From the NCBI RefSeq assembly GCF_016616885.1, contig NZ_CP067102.1, positions 1,826,501-1,890,500 on the forward strand: a stretch of 64,000 nucleotides of DNA, read 5' to 3'. Made by a program: the position numbers and the translations under genes. The notes beneath the pieces were generated by a model. That model had not been told where the DNA came from and searched no databases. It saw nothing but the letters and a program-made list of their open reading frames with translations. This document shows positions 18,480 through 28,699 of the stretch, piece after piece (the stretch's first letter is position 1; the number at the start of each line of letters is the position of its first letter). The DNA comes from Bradyrhizobium diazoefficiens. GTDB lineage: Bacteria > Pseudomonadota > Alphaproteobacteria > Rhizobiales > Xanthobacteraceae.

Positions 18480-19160
18480 GGGACGATCGAGCTAAGTTAC
18501 AAAACCAAACGGGGCGCGGCTGGCCGAAATGTCACGCGGCAGGTCGATTCAGGTTCGCTGGTCGAATACCGCACTCTTCCGATTGCGGCGCAGCGACTGC
18601 CGCTGCTCCAAGACCTAATCAAGAATACGTCAGCGGCCAGGCTCGTTGCGATCAACAGTCCTTGTTTTGGCCCGGAAGGGGACCGCTGCATGTGATCGCG
18701 TACGACTACACCGTGCTTACCGGAACTGAGGGCCAAATGGGTGGCAACAAGCTCCGTCGCATGCTGACGTTGGCGCGGGAGTGGTGGATGCCCATGGTGT
18801 TCTACGTAGACGTCAGTGGACGACCTCGGCCGGGTGATACCGATCGGCTCGTCATGACTGTGTTCGATGGGTCCTCTATGGTGCGCATCGCAGTCGTTTC
18901 CGGCTACTGCTTCAGTGATAGCGCGGCGATGCCGCGCTGCTGCGACGTTGCCATTGTGGCGAAGAATACCTCGATCGACGTGCGTGAGCCCACGGCGATC
19001 GAGCACGGCGGCCTTGGTGTTTATCATCCCGCCGAAGTAGGCCCGATCCTTTTCCAGTCTCCAAATGGCGACCGTGCGACCTCTATCCCAACGGCAGGGC
19101 CGTATCGAGTGCCTCGGCGTTCGAGATCGATAGGTATCGCGAAGACGCGACGGCGGATCG
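18480..19160 (+). pseudogene. acyl-CoA carboxylase carboxyltransferase subunit, broken
   Basis: Pieces of a biotin-dependent carboxyltransferase appear in order but in different frames: NVTRQVDSGSLVEYRTLPIA with LLQDLIKNT (18530-18630), AYDYTVLTGTEGQMGGNKLR, LAREWWMPMVFYVDVSGRPR with PGDTDR, AVVSGYCFSDSAAMPRCCDV and HGGLGVYHPAEVGP (18690-19050). In intact members these read DxTVxxGTQGxxxHxK, GGGRPGDTD and GRCFAGNAAL. Key glycines are lost, so it is dead. Propionyl-CoA or a related acyl-CoA would have been the substrate. Confidence 0.7.
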
Positions 19161-19320
19161 TGCCACGTGTACGGCCGGTCCCGATGCGTCGCATCGCACA
19201 GTCGCAAGCACCTGCGCAGCAATGCTTGTAAGCAAGGCCTCACTCGTGTGGCCACAGGCTCACGTCGCATAGGAGATGATGCCCCAGAGCATCAGCACGG
19301 TCGATAAAATGGAGCCATCG

Positions 19321-21768
19321 ATGGGAGTATTGTCGCATCTGCGGGTCATCGAGATCGGTAGCTCCGCGGCAACGAGCTATTGCGCGCGGTTGTTTGCGGA
19401 TTTCGGCGCCGATGTTCAGAAGGTTGAGCCGCCGGAAGGCGACCCACTTCGCCGGAGCGCGCCACTCACGCCAGGTGGCCAAAGCGCCTGGTTTGCGTTC
19501 CTGAACTTCAACAAATCAAGCATCATCATTCATCCTGCCGACCCGGACGCGATAACACGGCTGACGGTGCTAATCGAAAATTCCGACATTCTGCTCGATG
19601 GACGGGATGTTGATTCGGCGGATTGTCCGTCAATTGATTTAGCTGCGATTCGGCAGCGACGGCCCGGGTTGATTTACCTCGAAGCGAGCTGGTTCGGCCG
19701 AGAGGGTCCGTATGCTGGATTCGCCGCAACTGACTCGACGGTTCGAGCGCTCGCCGGCCTCATCAAGCTGGTTGGACCCGTCGAAGGTCCGCCGTTGTAC
19801 GCACCGGATTTCCAGACGGGGATCCTGGCTGGCCTATGGGGCTTCATCGCCACAGCTTCTTCCGCAGTTGCGCGAATGCACGGCGGGACAGGGCGGTTGT
19901 GGTCGCTCAATATTTTCGAATCGACCTTGACTCTCAGCGAATACCTCATATTCGAGGCGTTTGCGAGCGGCGACGTGATGCGCCGGATTGGCATCAATCG
20001 CTTCTGGCCGAACTTTCCCGCCGGCATCTACGAAACCAGAAGTGGTTGGCTCGGCGTTACGGCCGTCACACCGGAACAATGGCGCGCATTCTGCGATATG
20101 CTCGGCCTCTCCGAATTGCGCGATGATCCGGCTCTGGTCTTCAACGAAGGTCGTCTGCAACACATCGACCAGATCGAACGACAGATCATGCCGAAGCTGA
20201 AGATCCGGACAGCGCAGGAGTGGTTTGTAGAGGGACTGAAGCGCAAAATTCCTATCATTCCACTACCCGAAATGTCCGATTTGCTTCAAGACGCGGAGAA
20301 GAAGATGCGCGGGGCAATCGTTCCCATCCGGCTTGGCGACGAAGAGGGATTGACGGCTGGCTCAATGCTGCAGCTAGCATTGACGCCCCCGCGTCGGGGC
20401 GGCAAAGTTCCGGCTCCCGGCGAGCAGCAAAGCTTGGCCGATGCCCGATCAGATGTGTTGCTCACTGCGCCGGGCGCGCCAGGCTCGATCGATAGCAATC
20501 GACTGCCGCTGCATGGGATTCGCGTCATCGATTTCACGATGGGCTGGGCCGGCCCATTGTGTACGCGGACTCTAGCTGATCTCGGCGCTGACGTCATCAA
20601 GATCGAGGCCATCCAATATCCGGACTGGTGGCGCGGCGTTGACCGGCGCCCTGGTTACGTCAAGGGCCAGATGTATGAAAGGGCGCTGTGCTTCTGCATC
20701 ATGAACCGCAACAAGCGCGGTATCACGCTCGACTTGAAGCGACCACAAGGTGTTGCTCTTGCCAAGCGGCTGTTGGCCGGAGCTGACATCGTTGTCAACA
20801 ATTATTCCGTTGACGTGCTGCCGAAGCTCGGGCTTGGCTATGATGTGCTCCGAGCAATCAACCCTCGGATCGTCATGATGTCCATGTCAGCCTTTGACGC
20901 AAACAGCGTCAATCGCGATTGCCGGGCCTACGGCTCGACCCTTGAACAGGGGTCGGGGTTGCCGAGTGTCACCGGAAGGCCCGACGGGCCACCCGTAATG
21001 AGCCACACCGCTTTTGGCGATCCCGTCGGCGGCTTGAATGGCTGCGCTGCAGTTCTGGTTGCGCTGCTTCACGCGCGCAAGACTGGGCAGGGACAACTCA
21101 TTAACCTTGGGCAGATCGAATGCATGATGCCGTTTGCGGCGCCATGGATCACTATTCACTCGATCGGCGGTACTCCGCCGGCGAGATACGGCAATCGACA
21201 CCCGGAGTACGTGCCGCATGGCTGCTTCCGCTGTTCAGGTGAAGACAGCTGGATCATGGTAGCTGTCGGCGACGGCGACATGTGGCAGAGACTAGCAATC
21301 CTAGTTGGCCGGCCAGACTGGGCTGCGGATCCATCGCTGAATTCTGCGGAAGGTCGCCGTGGCATCGAGGATGAGATCGAGAGAGACATCGAAGCCTGGA
21401 CGCTCACTCGCGATGCAGACCAGGCCATGTCCGAGTTGCAGGCGGCAAGGATAGCTGCCGGCGTGGCCCGTCTGCCAATTCAGCTGCTCAAGGATCCCCA
21501 TCTCCGCTCGCGTGCATTTCTGCAAGACGTCGAACGCGATTTCATTGGCTTGCACCCGCAACCCTCGATCCCGATTCGCGAGGGTGGAGCGCCCTACGCG
21601 ATACGCACAGTAGCACCGACGCTCGGACAACATAACAGAGAGATATTGTCGGGGCTTCTCGGACTATCCGACGCCGAGATTGCGGTATTGGCGAGCGAGG
21701 GTGTCATCGGTACGGCCATGCCCTCCGAAGGGGAGCTCGCAAAAACAAGAAAGATGTCGTCAGATTGA
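19321..21768 (+). CDS. tandem-domain CaiB/BaiF (class III) CoA-transferase, copy A
   Basis: An 815-residue protein made of two CoA-transferase III domains (about 5-375 and 397-805), twice the length of a usual subunit. Each keeps a candidate catalytic Asp: Asp163 in YAPDFQTGILAG and Asp567 in AFGDPVGGLNG. The second domain opens GIRVIDFTMGWAGPLCTRTL like canonical members. The start MGVLSHLRVIEIG at 19321 is chosen by match to copy B (32681-35125), with GGAG close upstream. The family moves CoA between carboxylic acids. Together with crotonases and SDR nearby this implies CoA-bound chemistry. Substrate pair unknown. Confidence 0.92.
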   Translation: MGVLSHLRVIEIGSSAATSYCARLFADFGADVQKVEPPEGDPLRRSAPLTPGGQSAWFAFLNFNKSSIIIHPADPDAITRLTVLIENSDILLDGRDVDSADCPSIDLAAIRQRRPGLIYLEASWFGREGPYAGFAATDSTVRALAGLIKLVGPVEGPPLYAPDFQTGILAGLWGFIATASSAVARMHGGTGRLWSLNIFESTLTLSEYLIFEAFASGDVMRRIGINRFWPNFPAGIYETRSGWLGVTAVTPEQWRAFCDMLGLSELRDDPALVFNEGRLQHIDQIERQIMPKLKIRTAQEWFVEGLKRKIPIIPLPEMSDLLQDAEKKMRGAIVPIRLGDEEGLTAGSMLQLALTPPRRGGKVPAPGEQQSLADARSDVLLTAPGAPGSIDSNRLPLHGIRVIDFTMGWAGPLCTRTLADLGADVIKIEAIQYPDWWRGVDRRPGYVKGQMYERALCFCIMNRNKRGITLDLKRPQGVALAKRLLAGADIVVNNYSVDVLPKLGLGYDVLRAINPRIVMMSMSAFDANSVNRDCRAYGSTLEQGSGLPSVTGRPDGPPVMSHTAFGDPVGGLNGCAAVLVALLHARKTGQGQLINLGQIECMMPFAAPWITIHSIGGTPPARYGNRHPEYVPHGCFRCSGEDSWIMVAVGDGDMWQRLAILVGRPDWAADPSLNSAEGRRGIEDEIERDIEAWTLTRDADQAMSELQAARIAAGVARLPIQLLKDPHLRSRAFLQDVERDFIGLHPQPSIPIREGGAPYAIRTVAPTLGQHNREILSGLLGLSDAEIAVLASEGVIGTAMPSEGELAKTRKMSSD

Positions 21769-22260
21769 CCGGTTCAGATTGACGAATTCTCAGGCTTTCT
21801 GATCGGCCACCCCCCGCTAATAATCAGGATGTCGCAACTTAGTCCACTGTTCCGGGCACTGCGACTTTTCCGTGGTAATCAAGCGACTAACCAGGCAGCA
21901 CCGGAACAAACTTTTTCCCGCAGCGAAACGTGGTCGGTTATGCGGCGCGATTGACTCAGCGAACATAACACACACCGCTCGAACAAAATCAAACTGGCTG
22001 CTCCAGCTTGAGGTGGGATCGCGCGACAAACAGAGCCTCCTCGAGACGCCTGGCGCAGCAATGCCATGTCGACGACGCGACTACATCGCAGCGCATACGC
22101 CTAGAGTGTGGATCAGACAAATACTGCCAAGCTTAGTAGGTTCGCTGTTCTCGGCGCTGGGGTAAGTGGCTCAAGCTCGTTCGTGAAGACACGTATAGTC
22201 CGACGCCGCCGAGATGCGACGCATGTCTTCACTGAACCACTTACTTGCAAAGGGACGATC
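21769..22260. other. intergenic, no gene recognised
   Basis: About 490 bases before the EctB-like gene. Lower in G+C than neighbours. No remnant or clear promoter seen. Confidence 0.4.
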
Positions 22261-23547
22261 ATGGAGAAAGTGATCAGCAATCTGCGTAATATGGAAGCTT
22301 TTGAAACCCTAGAATCGAACGTCCGATCATACTCACGCTCATTTCCGGCCATTTTCAGTCGGGCGCGCGGCTCCATTATGTTTACGGAGGATGGTCGAAG
22401 ATTCATAGACTTCTTCTCCGGTGCTGGAACGCTGAACTACGGCCACAACAATCACCGGATCAAAGACGATATTACTGAGTATCTATCATCGGATGCCGTA
22501 GTTCACGGGCTTGATATGGCTACTCCTGCCAAGCGGGATTTTATGGAGGCTTTCAGCTCGGTCATACTTCGAGAACGGGATCCGCGATACCGATTCCAGT
22601 TCACGGGACCAACAGGTGCTAATGCCATCGAGGCAGCGTTAAAGCTCTCACGCAAGGTAACAGGCCGTCAAAACATCATTTCATTCACGCATGGATATCA
22701 TGGCATGAGTTTGGGGGCGATTGCTGCGAGCGGTAATCGCTTTTATCGCGCAGGTAGCGGCGTATCTTTGTCTGGCGTAACATTCATGCCCTATGACGGC
22801 TATCTTGGGTTAGGTTTTGATACGGCTGACTATCTGCGAAAAGCGCTGATGGACGAGAGCAGTGGCGTCGATCGTCCAGCTGCAATTCTCGTCGAAACTG
22901 TCCAGGGAGAAGGAGGGATAAATGTAGCTAGCAAGCAGTGGTTGCAGGCAATCCAAGCCACGGCAAAAAATGTTGGTGCCCTTTTCATAGTTGACGATAT
23001 CCAAATGGGCTGTGGTCGCACGGGTGAATTCTTTAGCTTCGAGTTCGCATCGTTATCGCCAGACATTATCGTGCTGTCGAAGTCGCTAAGCGGATATGGC
23101 CTGCCGCTATCAATGTTATTGATTAAAGAGGAGATCGACGCGTGGCAGCCGGGCGAACACACAGGCACGTTTCGAGGAAATAACCTTGCACTTGTGTCCG
23201 CAACTGCGGCTCTAAATACTTATTGGCGTACCTCGACATTATCGCACGGGGTTCAGCGTATGGGAGACCTTATGCGGCGCCGGCTTGAGACCATCGCGTC
23301 TGAGTATGCAAACACGTTTGCTGTTCGAGGCAGGGGCATGGCGTTGGGATTTGATTGCCAGGTGGCCGAAATTGCAGAAGCTGTCAGCCGCAAGGCATTT
23401 GGGAAGGGATTGATGATCGAACGGTGCGGACCCATTGACCAAGTTGTGAAATTCCTGCCCGCGCTCACGATTGACCTTGAGACATTAAACAAAGGCCTTG
23501 AGATATTCGAGGAGTCTTTGGCCGAAACGCTACGGTCTTGGCCCTAG
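22261..23547 (+). CDS. class III aminotransferase, EctB-like
   Basis: A 428-residue PLP enzyme, strongly like diaminobutyrate-2-oxoglutarate transaminase: DFFSGAGTLNYGHNN, FTGPTGANAIEAALKLSRKV, ILVETVQGEGGINVAS, Asp245 in FIVDDIQMGCGRTG, Lys274 (Schiff base) in VLSKSLSGYGLP and GEHTGTFRGNN. The start is MEKVISNLRN at 22261, after AAAGGGACGATC. EctB feeds ectoine or siderophore synthesis, but no ectA or ectC is present, so the product (2,4-diaminobutyrate or another omega-amine) is used otherwise. It is richer in A+T than the flanking crotonase, suggesting separate acquisition. It precedes crotonase B by 48 nt. Confidence 0.9.
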   Translation: MEKVISNLRNMEAFETLESNVRSYSRSFPAIFSRARGSIMFTEDGRRFIDFFSGAGTLNYGHNNHRIKDDITEYLSSDAVVHGLDMATPAKRDFMEAFSSVILRERDPRYRFQFTGPTGANAIEAALKLSRKVTGRQNIISFTHGYHGMSLGAIAASGNRFYRAGSGVSLSGVTFMPYDGYLGLGFDTADYLRKALMDESSGVDRPAAILVETVQGEGGINVASKQWLQAIQATAKNVGALFIVDDIQMGCGRTGEFFSFEFASLSPDIIVLSKSLSGYGLPLSMLLIKEEIDAWQPGEHTGTFRGNNLALVSATAALNTYWRTSTLSHGVQRMGDLMRRRLETIASEYANTFAVRGRGMALGFDCQVAEIAEAVSRKAFGKGLMIERCGPIDQVVKFLPALTIDLETLNKGLEIFEESLAETLRSWP

Positions 23548-23595
23548 CGACCTGGATCCCGCCGTTCATCTAGACAATAAGTGACGCAAGCAGCC

Positions 23596-24486
23596 ATGGC
23601 CTACAGCACCATTAAATATGAGATCGCCGACCAAGTCCTCACCGTCACGCTCAACCGGCCGGAGAAGCTCAATGCCTTCACCAACACCATGCAACGGGAA
23701 CTCATCGACGCCTTCGACCGCGCCGACAATGATGACGAGATCCGCGTCATCATCGTGACCGGCGAGGGCCGTGCCTTTTGCGCGGGCGCCGATCTTTCCT
23801 TGGGCGCCGACGCATTTGACATCGACGCGCAACGAGAGCCGGTGAAACGGCTGCCTGATGCCACTGTGGACTATAGCGATCCAAATGCCCGCGATGTCGG
23901 TGGCCGACTCATCTTGCGGATCTTCAACTGCCTGAAGCCCGTAATCGCCGCGGTGAACGGGCCGGCCGTTGGTGTCGGAGCCACCATGCAGCTGGCGATG
24001 GATATCCGCATTGCGTCTGAAGCCGCGCGTTTTGGCTTTGTATTCTCTCAACGTGGCATCGTGCCGGAGGCGGCCTCCAGCTGGTTCCTACCGCGCATCG
24101 TAGGCGTCGCGCAGGCGCTGGAATGGTGCTATAGTGGTCGGGTCTTCCCGGCACAGGAAGCGCTTGCCGGTCGGCTCGTCAGCAAGGTGGTGCCGCCCGA
24201 TCTACTTGTGCCCACAGCGCGTGCACTCGCCCGCGACATTATTGAGAAGACCCCACCCGTGTCCATTGCCCTAGTCCGGCACATGATGTGGCGCATGCTG
24301 GGCGCCGATGACCCTATGGAAGCCCATAAGATCGACAGCCGCGTGAGCTATGCGCTCGGCCGTTCTGCCGACGCCAAGGAAGGCATAATGGCATTCCTGG
24401 AGAAGCGGCCCCCAGTGTTCACGGGTAAGGTGTCGGCCGACATGCCGGATTGTTTTCCATGGTGGACCGAGCGGGAATACCAATAG
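23596..24486 (+). CDS. enoyl-CoA hydratase/isomerase family protein (copy B)
   Basis: A 296-residue crotonase nearly identical to copy A at 16210. Oxyanion-hole segments GRAFCAGADLSLG and NGPAVGVGATMQ are intact and the active-site loop has the Glu form, RGIVPEAASSWFLPR. The ATG at 23596 is used by analogy with copy A, although the ribosome site is weak and a GTG lies 15 nt upstream. Its last 380 bp equal those of copy A, while the first 500 differ, pointing to gene conversion or a recent recombined duplication. It lies 48 nt after the EctB-like gene. Confidence 0.93.
   Translation: MAYSTIKYEIADQVLTVTLNRPEKLNAFTNTMQRELIDAFDRADNDDEIRVIIVTGEGRAFCAGADLSLGADAFDIDAQREPVKRLPDATVDYSDPNARDVGGRLILRIFNCLKPVIAAVNGPAVGVGATMQLAMDIRIASEAARFGFVFSQRGIVPEAASSWFLPRIVGVAQALEWCYSGRVFPAQEALAGRLVSKVVPPDLLVPTARALARDIIEKTPPVSIALVRHMMWRMLGADDPMEAHKIDSRVSYALGRSADAKEGIMAFLEKRPPVFTGKVSADMPDCFPWWTEREYQ
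24097..24476 (+). repeat. 380-bp identical block shared with 16711-17090
   Basis: Second member of the direct repeat inside the crotonase genes; no mismatch found by eye across the block. Confidence 0.9.
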
Positions 24487-25105
24487 TCAGCCGGCGTCCT
24501 CGCCAAGCAAACCGTGAGCCGGCACTGCATACCGGCGCAAGAGCAGGCACGCTGCTTCCTCCTCTACGCCGTCTCAGCAACCCACTAACGCTAAAAGATC
24601 GCACGGGCAGATCGACAGGTGTATACGCTAGCAACGATTGTGCTCGGTTGGACGACGGGTTAGCCCGACAAGAGTGCCGCGGTCCGACGGGAACACTGTG
24701 GAGGGCAAAGTTCGTCCGCCGATGTGACATTGGCTGTCTGGCGTTCCGCGTCCTTCGTACGGTCGGACGAAGCGGCGGTGATCGCAGTTTTTCCACCGTC
24801 TGTGACGGGCTGCCGGTCGCGGTTCATGAACAACTGAAGCTCGGGAACAATGACCAGCTCGTCAAACCGGCCTGACGACATCATCCGCTGCGCATAGGCG
24901 GCGCAGTGCTATCGATCCCCCTGCTGCTGAAGCGCACTCCGCCGTCCTTGAATGCTGATGCGGGATACCGCTAGCTCAAAGATCGAGTTCGATCTCCCTC
25001 ACCAGAGTAGGTAGTGCCTAGATCGACTATTAATGCTGTACCGTCAGCTCGTAAGTCGCTGCTGAGCTAGAGCGCAGCTCATCACGGGAGCACGAAGGTG
25101 GAGCA
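24487..25105. other. no gene recognised
   Basis: About 620 bases with short frames only, none matching a family I know. A partial resemblance to a type III secretion (tts) box near 25043 was considered and dropped. Confidence 0.4.
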
Positions 25106-25831
25106 ATGACAACCGTAGCTAATCCGTTGCAAGTCTCACGCTTCCTTCGAGGATATGACGATGCCGCCGCGCAAAAAGGTATCAAGCTCTCGATAGGCTT
25201 CGATTTTCATGAGTATGTTTCTATCACACGCAGCCTTCCAACAAAGAGGCCGACATATCCAAATTTCCGGCCAGATCGCTCGCCAATTAAATTAGGAGAG
25301 GGGTATTGGATGATAGGCGTAGACAATAATAGCGACGTGGCGCTTGTGCAGGCTGCTCGACTTTATGACCTTTCGCACAGCAACTTTGCAGAACATCTTG
25401 AATCCCTGAAGGCGTTCTACGCCGACCCAACCATACATGCGCATCCTCAGGACCGTTGTACCTGCATAGCCCCAAGCGCAAAGACGATTACTGGGAAGGT
25501 AGCTTACCACGGGGACTTTTGGTTGCGCAAAGATTTTAGAGGTCAAGGCATGCCCAAGATAATGGCTGCAACATTGCGGGGCGTATCGTTTGCAATGTGG
25601 GCTCCGGACTTTGTGGTCGGACTCGCAGAGCGCTGGCTCCTGGATAAGGGCGTCCTTGCACAATATGGACATGCACGTCACGAACCCGGCGGGTCGATAT
25701 TGCAGCTCGTGGAAGAAGATATTGCGGATGAAGATCTGCTTGTTTGGATGACCGGCGAGGAGTTAAGGAGACTTGTTGATCATCATGACAGAACCGAGTC
25801 ACATTTAGATCGGTCAATCTCGCCGGCCTGA
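25106..25831 (+). CDS. unknown protein with a GNAT-like acetyl-CoA motif
   Basis: A 241-residue protein I do not recognise as a named enzyme. Residues about 135-165 read YHGDFWLRKDFRGQGMPKIM, which fits a beta strand followed by the R/QxxGxG/A pyrophosphate loop of GNAT acyltransferases. The N-terminal half shows no domain I can name. ATG 25106 follows AAGGTGGAGCA. It is A+T-richer than average. It stands between two aminotransferase genes; if it is an acyltransferase, an amine made by one of them is a reasonable acceptor, but that is a guess. No signal peptide or membrane segment. Confidence 0.6.
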   Translation: MTTVANPLQVSRFLRGYDDAAAQKGIKLSIGFDFHEYVSITRSLPTKRPTYPNFRPDRSPIKLGEGYWMIGVDNNSDVALVQAARLYDLSHSNFAEHLESLKAFYADPTIHAHPQDRCTCIAPSAKTITGKVAYHGDFWLRKDFRGQGMPKIMAATLRGVSFAMWAPDFVVGLAERWLLDKGVLAQYGHARHEPGGSILQLVEEDIADEDLLVWMTGEELRRLVDHHDRTESHLDRSISPA

Positions 25832-26238
25832 TCACACAGAATGAAGATCACTGCGCGCCCTCGGAATCCACAGCATGGTCCGAGCGCGCAAAGGAGCCGA
25901 TATTGACATTTGACTGCAGTGCCGCGAACTCGGAGCCGCTCCTGCGGCCCCATGCGCCCGAGGTGCATCTGGAGCCCGAAATAGGTACATGCACTGAGCG
26001 ATATGTTGGGAGTCATCTACGTAAGTCGAACGTCAGCAGTTCAACACAAGAGCTGGCTGACTTGGTCCACCGCCGTCTTCAGGCCAGGTAAACGCCGCGA
26101 TGCACAGATCGGGTCGATTTCACTCCAGAGAAACGCCGGCACTTCGAAGGCAGCCGACCGAATGGCAAAGCGGACAAAGAGTGCTCACTGCGACAAGTAG
26201 CGCCCGGCCAGTCCAGAAATGGCAATGGAGGACACACG
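25832..26238. other. intergenic, no gene recognised
   Basis: About 400 bases before the aminomutase-like gene. Only short frames; the downstream ribosome site GGAGGA is at its end. Confidence 0.4.
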
Positions 26239-27609
26239 ATGGAAAAGGGGGGTGAAGGTCCCAATATGGCAGTCGCGCGTGTTGGGCAGAGATCTAAAGA
26301 GAGCTTTACCCGCGCGCAAATGGTGTTTCCTGACGGCACGTCGCGAGCAACAATCGAGCGCGATCCACAGCCGCTTTACGTCGAGCGTGGATTTGGCAGT
26401 TATCTGCTCGATATCGACGGCCGTCGATTTCTCGATCTTAATTGCAACTTCACGACGTTGATTCATGGTCATGCCTTCGCGCCCGTCGTCGAGGCGCTCA
26501 CCCATCAGCTCCAGCGCGGCAGCTGCTTCGCAAATCCGACAACGAGCGAGGTCGAACTCGCCGAGCTACTTTGTGGCCGCATTCCACAGGTTGATTGTGT
26601 TCGCTTTGTTAATACGGGAACTGAGGCCGTGTTGTTTGCGATCAAGGCTGCGCGGGCCTTCACTGGACGTTCGAAAATCGCAAAGCTCGAGGGAGCCTAT
26701 CATGGCGCCTACGATTGGGCCGAAGTGAGTCTGGCGGCAACGCCGGATAATTGGGGTGATCCCAGCGCACCAAAATGTACAGCCTTCTATCGCGGGATGC
26801 CTGCAAGTGTGCTCGACGAAGTGGTTGTGCTTCGCTTCAACGATGTTGAAGGCGTACGGCGGTTGTTGTCTTTGCATGCGCACGAGCTTGCTGGCGTCAT
26901 TTTGGATCCGATGCCAAGCCGCGGTGGTCTAATTGCGCCGAATCCCGAATTCATTGATGCGATTCAGGAAACTGCTCGTAAGAACGACATTCTGGTAATT
27001 GCCGATGAAGTCCTTAATCTCAGGCAGAGCTTCCGAGGAGCGTCCGCCCGCTACGGCCTTGTTCCGGACCTCGTCACGATGGGCAAGATCATCGGAGGAG
27101 GTTTGCCCATTGGAGCAATCGGCGGTCGTGACGACGTGATGAAAGTCTTCGATGCCTCGGCGGGCCGGCCAATGCTTCCGCAGGGCGGCACATTTTCCGC
27201 CAATCCTCTATCCATGACGGCCGGTCTTGCCGCAATGCGCCATCTAGACCATTCGGCTCTTGAGCATATTGAAGCGCTTGGAAACGTTATTCGGGACGGG
27301 ATTGGCCGGGCGATCTCAAGCCGGAGCGCGCCCCTGTGCGTAACCGGAGCCGCTTCACTCTTTCGCATCCATCCGATGTCACGTGTCCCGAACGACAACC
27401 GTGATGCCCATCCCACGCCCGCCGGAGCAACTGTAATGAAGCAGCTAACGCGCTTCTTCGCGGAGAACGGGATCATCCTGCCGCATGGCGCTGCCGCTGC
27501 GATCTCGACACCGATGACCCGCGACGACGCTCATTTGATCGTTGATGTGTTCGCAAGCTTTCTCGATAGCCATCAAGACATCATCGAGTCGAGACAGGTA
27601 CGCACATGA
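26239..27609 (+). CDS. class III aminotransferase, glutamate-1-semialdehyde aminomutase-like
   Basis: A 456-residue PLP enzyme of the HemL-like group: RAQMVFPDGTSR at the N-terminus, RFVNTGTEAVLFAIKAARAF, LEGAYHGAYDW, Asp256 in IADEVLNLRQSF and Schiff-base Lys283 in MGKIIGGGLPIGAIGG. GGAGGA lies 7 nt before ATG 26239. Such paralogues occur outside haem synthesis in natural-product pathways, where they shift or transfer amino groups. The surroundings (another class III aminotransferase, CoA enzymes, oxoamine synthase) suggest a pathway role rather than tetrapyrrole synthesis. Substrate unknown. Confidence 0.88.
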   Translation: MEKGGEGPNMAVARVGQRSKESFTRAQMVFPDGTSRATIERDPQPLYVERGFGSYLLDIDGRRFLDLNCNFTTLIHGHAFAPVVEALTHQLQRGSCFANPTTSEVELAELLCGRIPQVDCVRFVNTGTEAVLFAIKAARAFTGRSKIAKLEGAYHGAYDWAEVSLAATPDNWGDPSAPKCTAFYRGMPASVLDEVVVLRFNDVEGVRRLLSLHAHELAGVILDPMPSRGGLIAPNPEFIDAIQETARKNDILVIADEVLNLRQSFRGASARYGLVPDLVTMGKIIGGGLPIGAIGGRDDVMKVFDASAGRPMLPQGGTFSANPLSMTAGLAAMRHLDHSALEHIEALGNVIRDGIGRAISSRSAPLCVTGAASLFRIHPMSRVPNDNRDAHPTPAGATVMKQLTRFFAENGIILPHGAAAAISTPMTRDDAHLIVDVFASFLDSHQDIIESRQVRT

Positions 27610-28699
27610 CCTAAGCACAGCCGCGCATGTGCGCCCCGCTTCGCATTCGCCATTCTCCGGAGAACGGCCTTTGTGCGCGTGTGCTGTTGAACTGTAATGG
27701 TGCGTCTCAAAAGCGCCGCCCCGCAATCTTGCGACTGCCGTCTCGTCGAAGTTAAAGTGCACCGCAAAATTGTTTTTGTGCTCGAGATTGGATGCAAATC
27801 GAACCTACCCTCCGATTTTCCAAACTCCGTGAGTATGCGGTTGTCTAAACCAACGGAGCGCCGTCACGGAATCTGGGAAGCGCGCTAAACGCCTGCGCTT
27901 CGTGTCAGCACTGTGTACCTAGAGCGCGGCATTTGGCAAGCCGCTTCGTCAGTCTGCTGCAGCTCTTAGATAGATCAGGCTCCTGGAGCGCGCTCCGCTC
28001 ATACACGGATGGTCAGTGGCGCGGCTGCTTTCCCCGGATCCGCCGCTTCGTCCGGCCGCTGTCGGCCCCATCAGCCGAAGCCGCTAGAAGAGAGTTATAT
28101 TGTGGTAAGAGAGTCCTTCAGAGGATGAGAGCAAACCGACGCGTAAAACAGTAGTTGTGCGTGGGATGCCGACTAAGCGCTCGTTTTATTTTTTGATCAC
28201 CGCGATGGCGTGAAAGCTCGCGAGCATTCTGCACCGAATATGGGTCAGCGAGACCGATTTCCATGTCGGATTTGGCGCCAAAATCACGCAACGGCTTCCG
28301 TTGAGACCTGCACGGTAGCCGCGAGGCAGATGATGACTGATTAGCGTCGTTTGGTTTACGCCCGGCATGTTGAGGAGGAGCAAAATTGGAGATCCGCGCA
28401 CGGTGAGCGTCCTCTGGCGGGGCGCGAAATGGGGACTGTCCGCCTCTCTTGTCTGCTACCGCTCTTGAGACGAGAGCGCCGGACTGCTCGGACAGCCCTA
28501 TCTACGAACCTGATGACGAGCATGCGACGGCCGAAGTGATGCGGCACATCCGGCACGTCGATCAACTACGAAGGGCGCATTAGCAAACAGGCGACGTAGC
28601 TTCCGCGCGGCGCTTTGCGGGGCGGCCGCAAGCCTGCTGCTGCGGGGCAGAAAATGGTCGGTACTGCGGGCGTGGGGCCTGCGGATTGCCAAACGGTCG
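27610..28699. other. no gene recognised
   Basis: About 1.1 kb after the aminomutase-like gene. Frames are short and match nothing I know. The last part probably belongs to the decayed 3' end of the IS110 element. Confidence 0.4.

Noticed and set aside
21990..22090. Second sigma-54 promoter (TGGCGCAGCAATGC) before the EctB-like gene
   Set aside because: The GG-GC spacing is one base short and the -12 element lacks TTGC.
25040..25075. Possible tts box (type III secretion promoter) before the 25106 gene
   Set aside because: Only the GTCAGCT half agrees; the spaced second half and the downstream bases do not match the consensus well enough.
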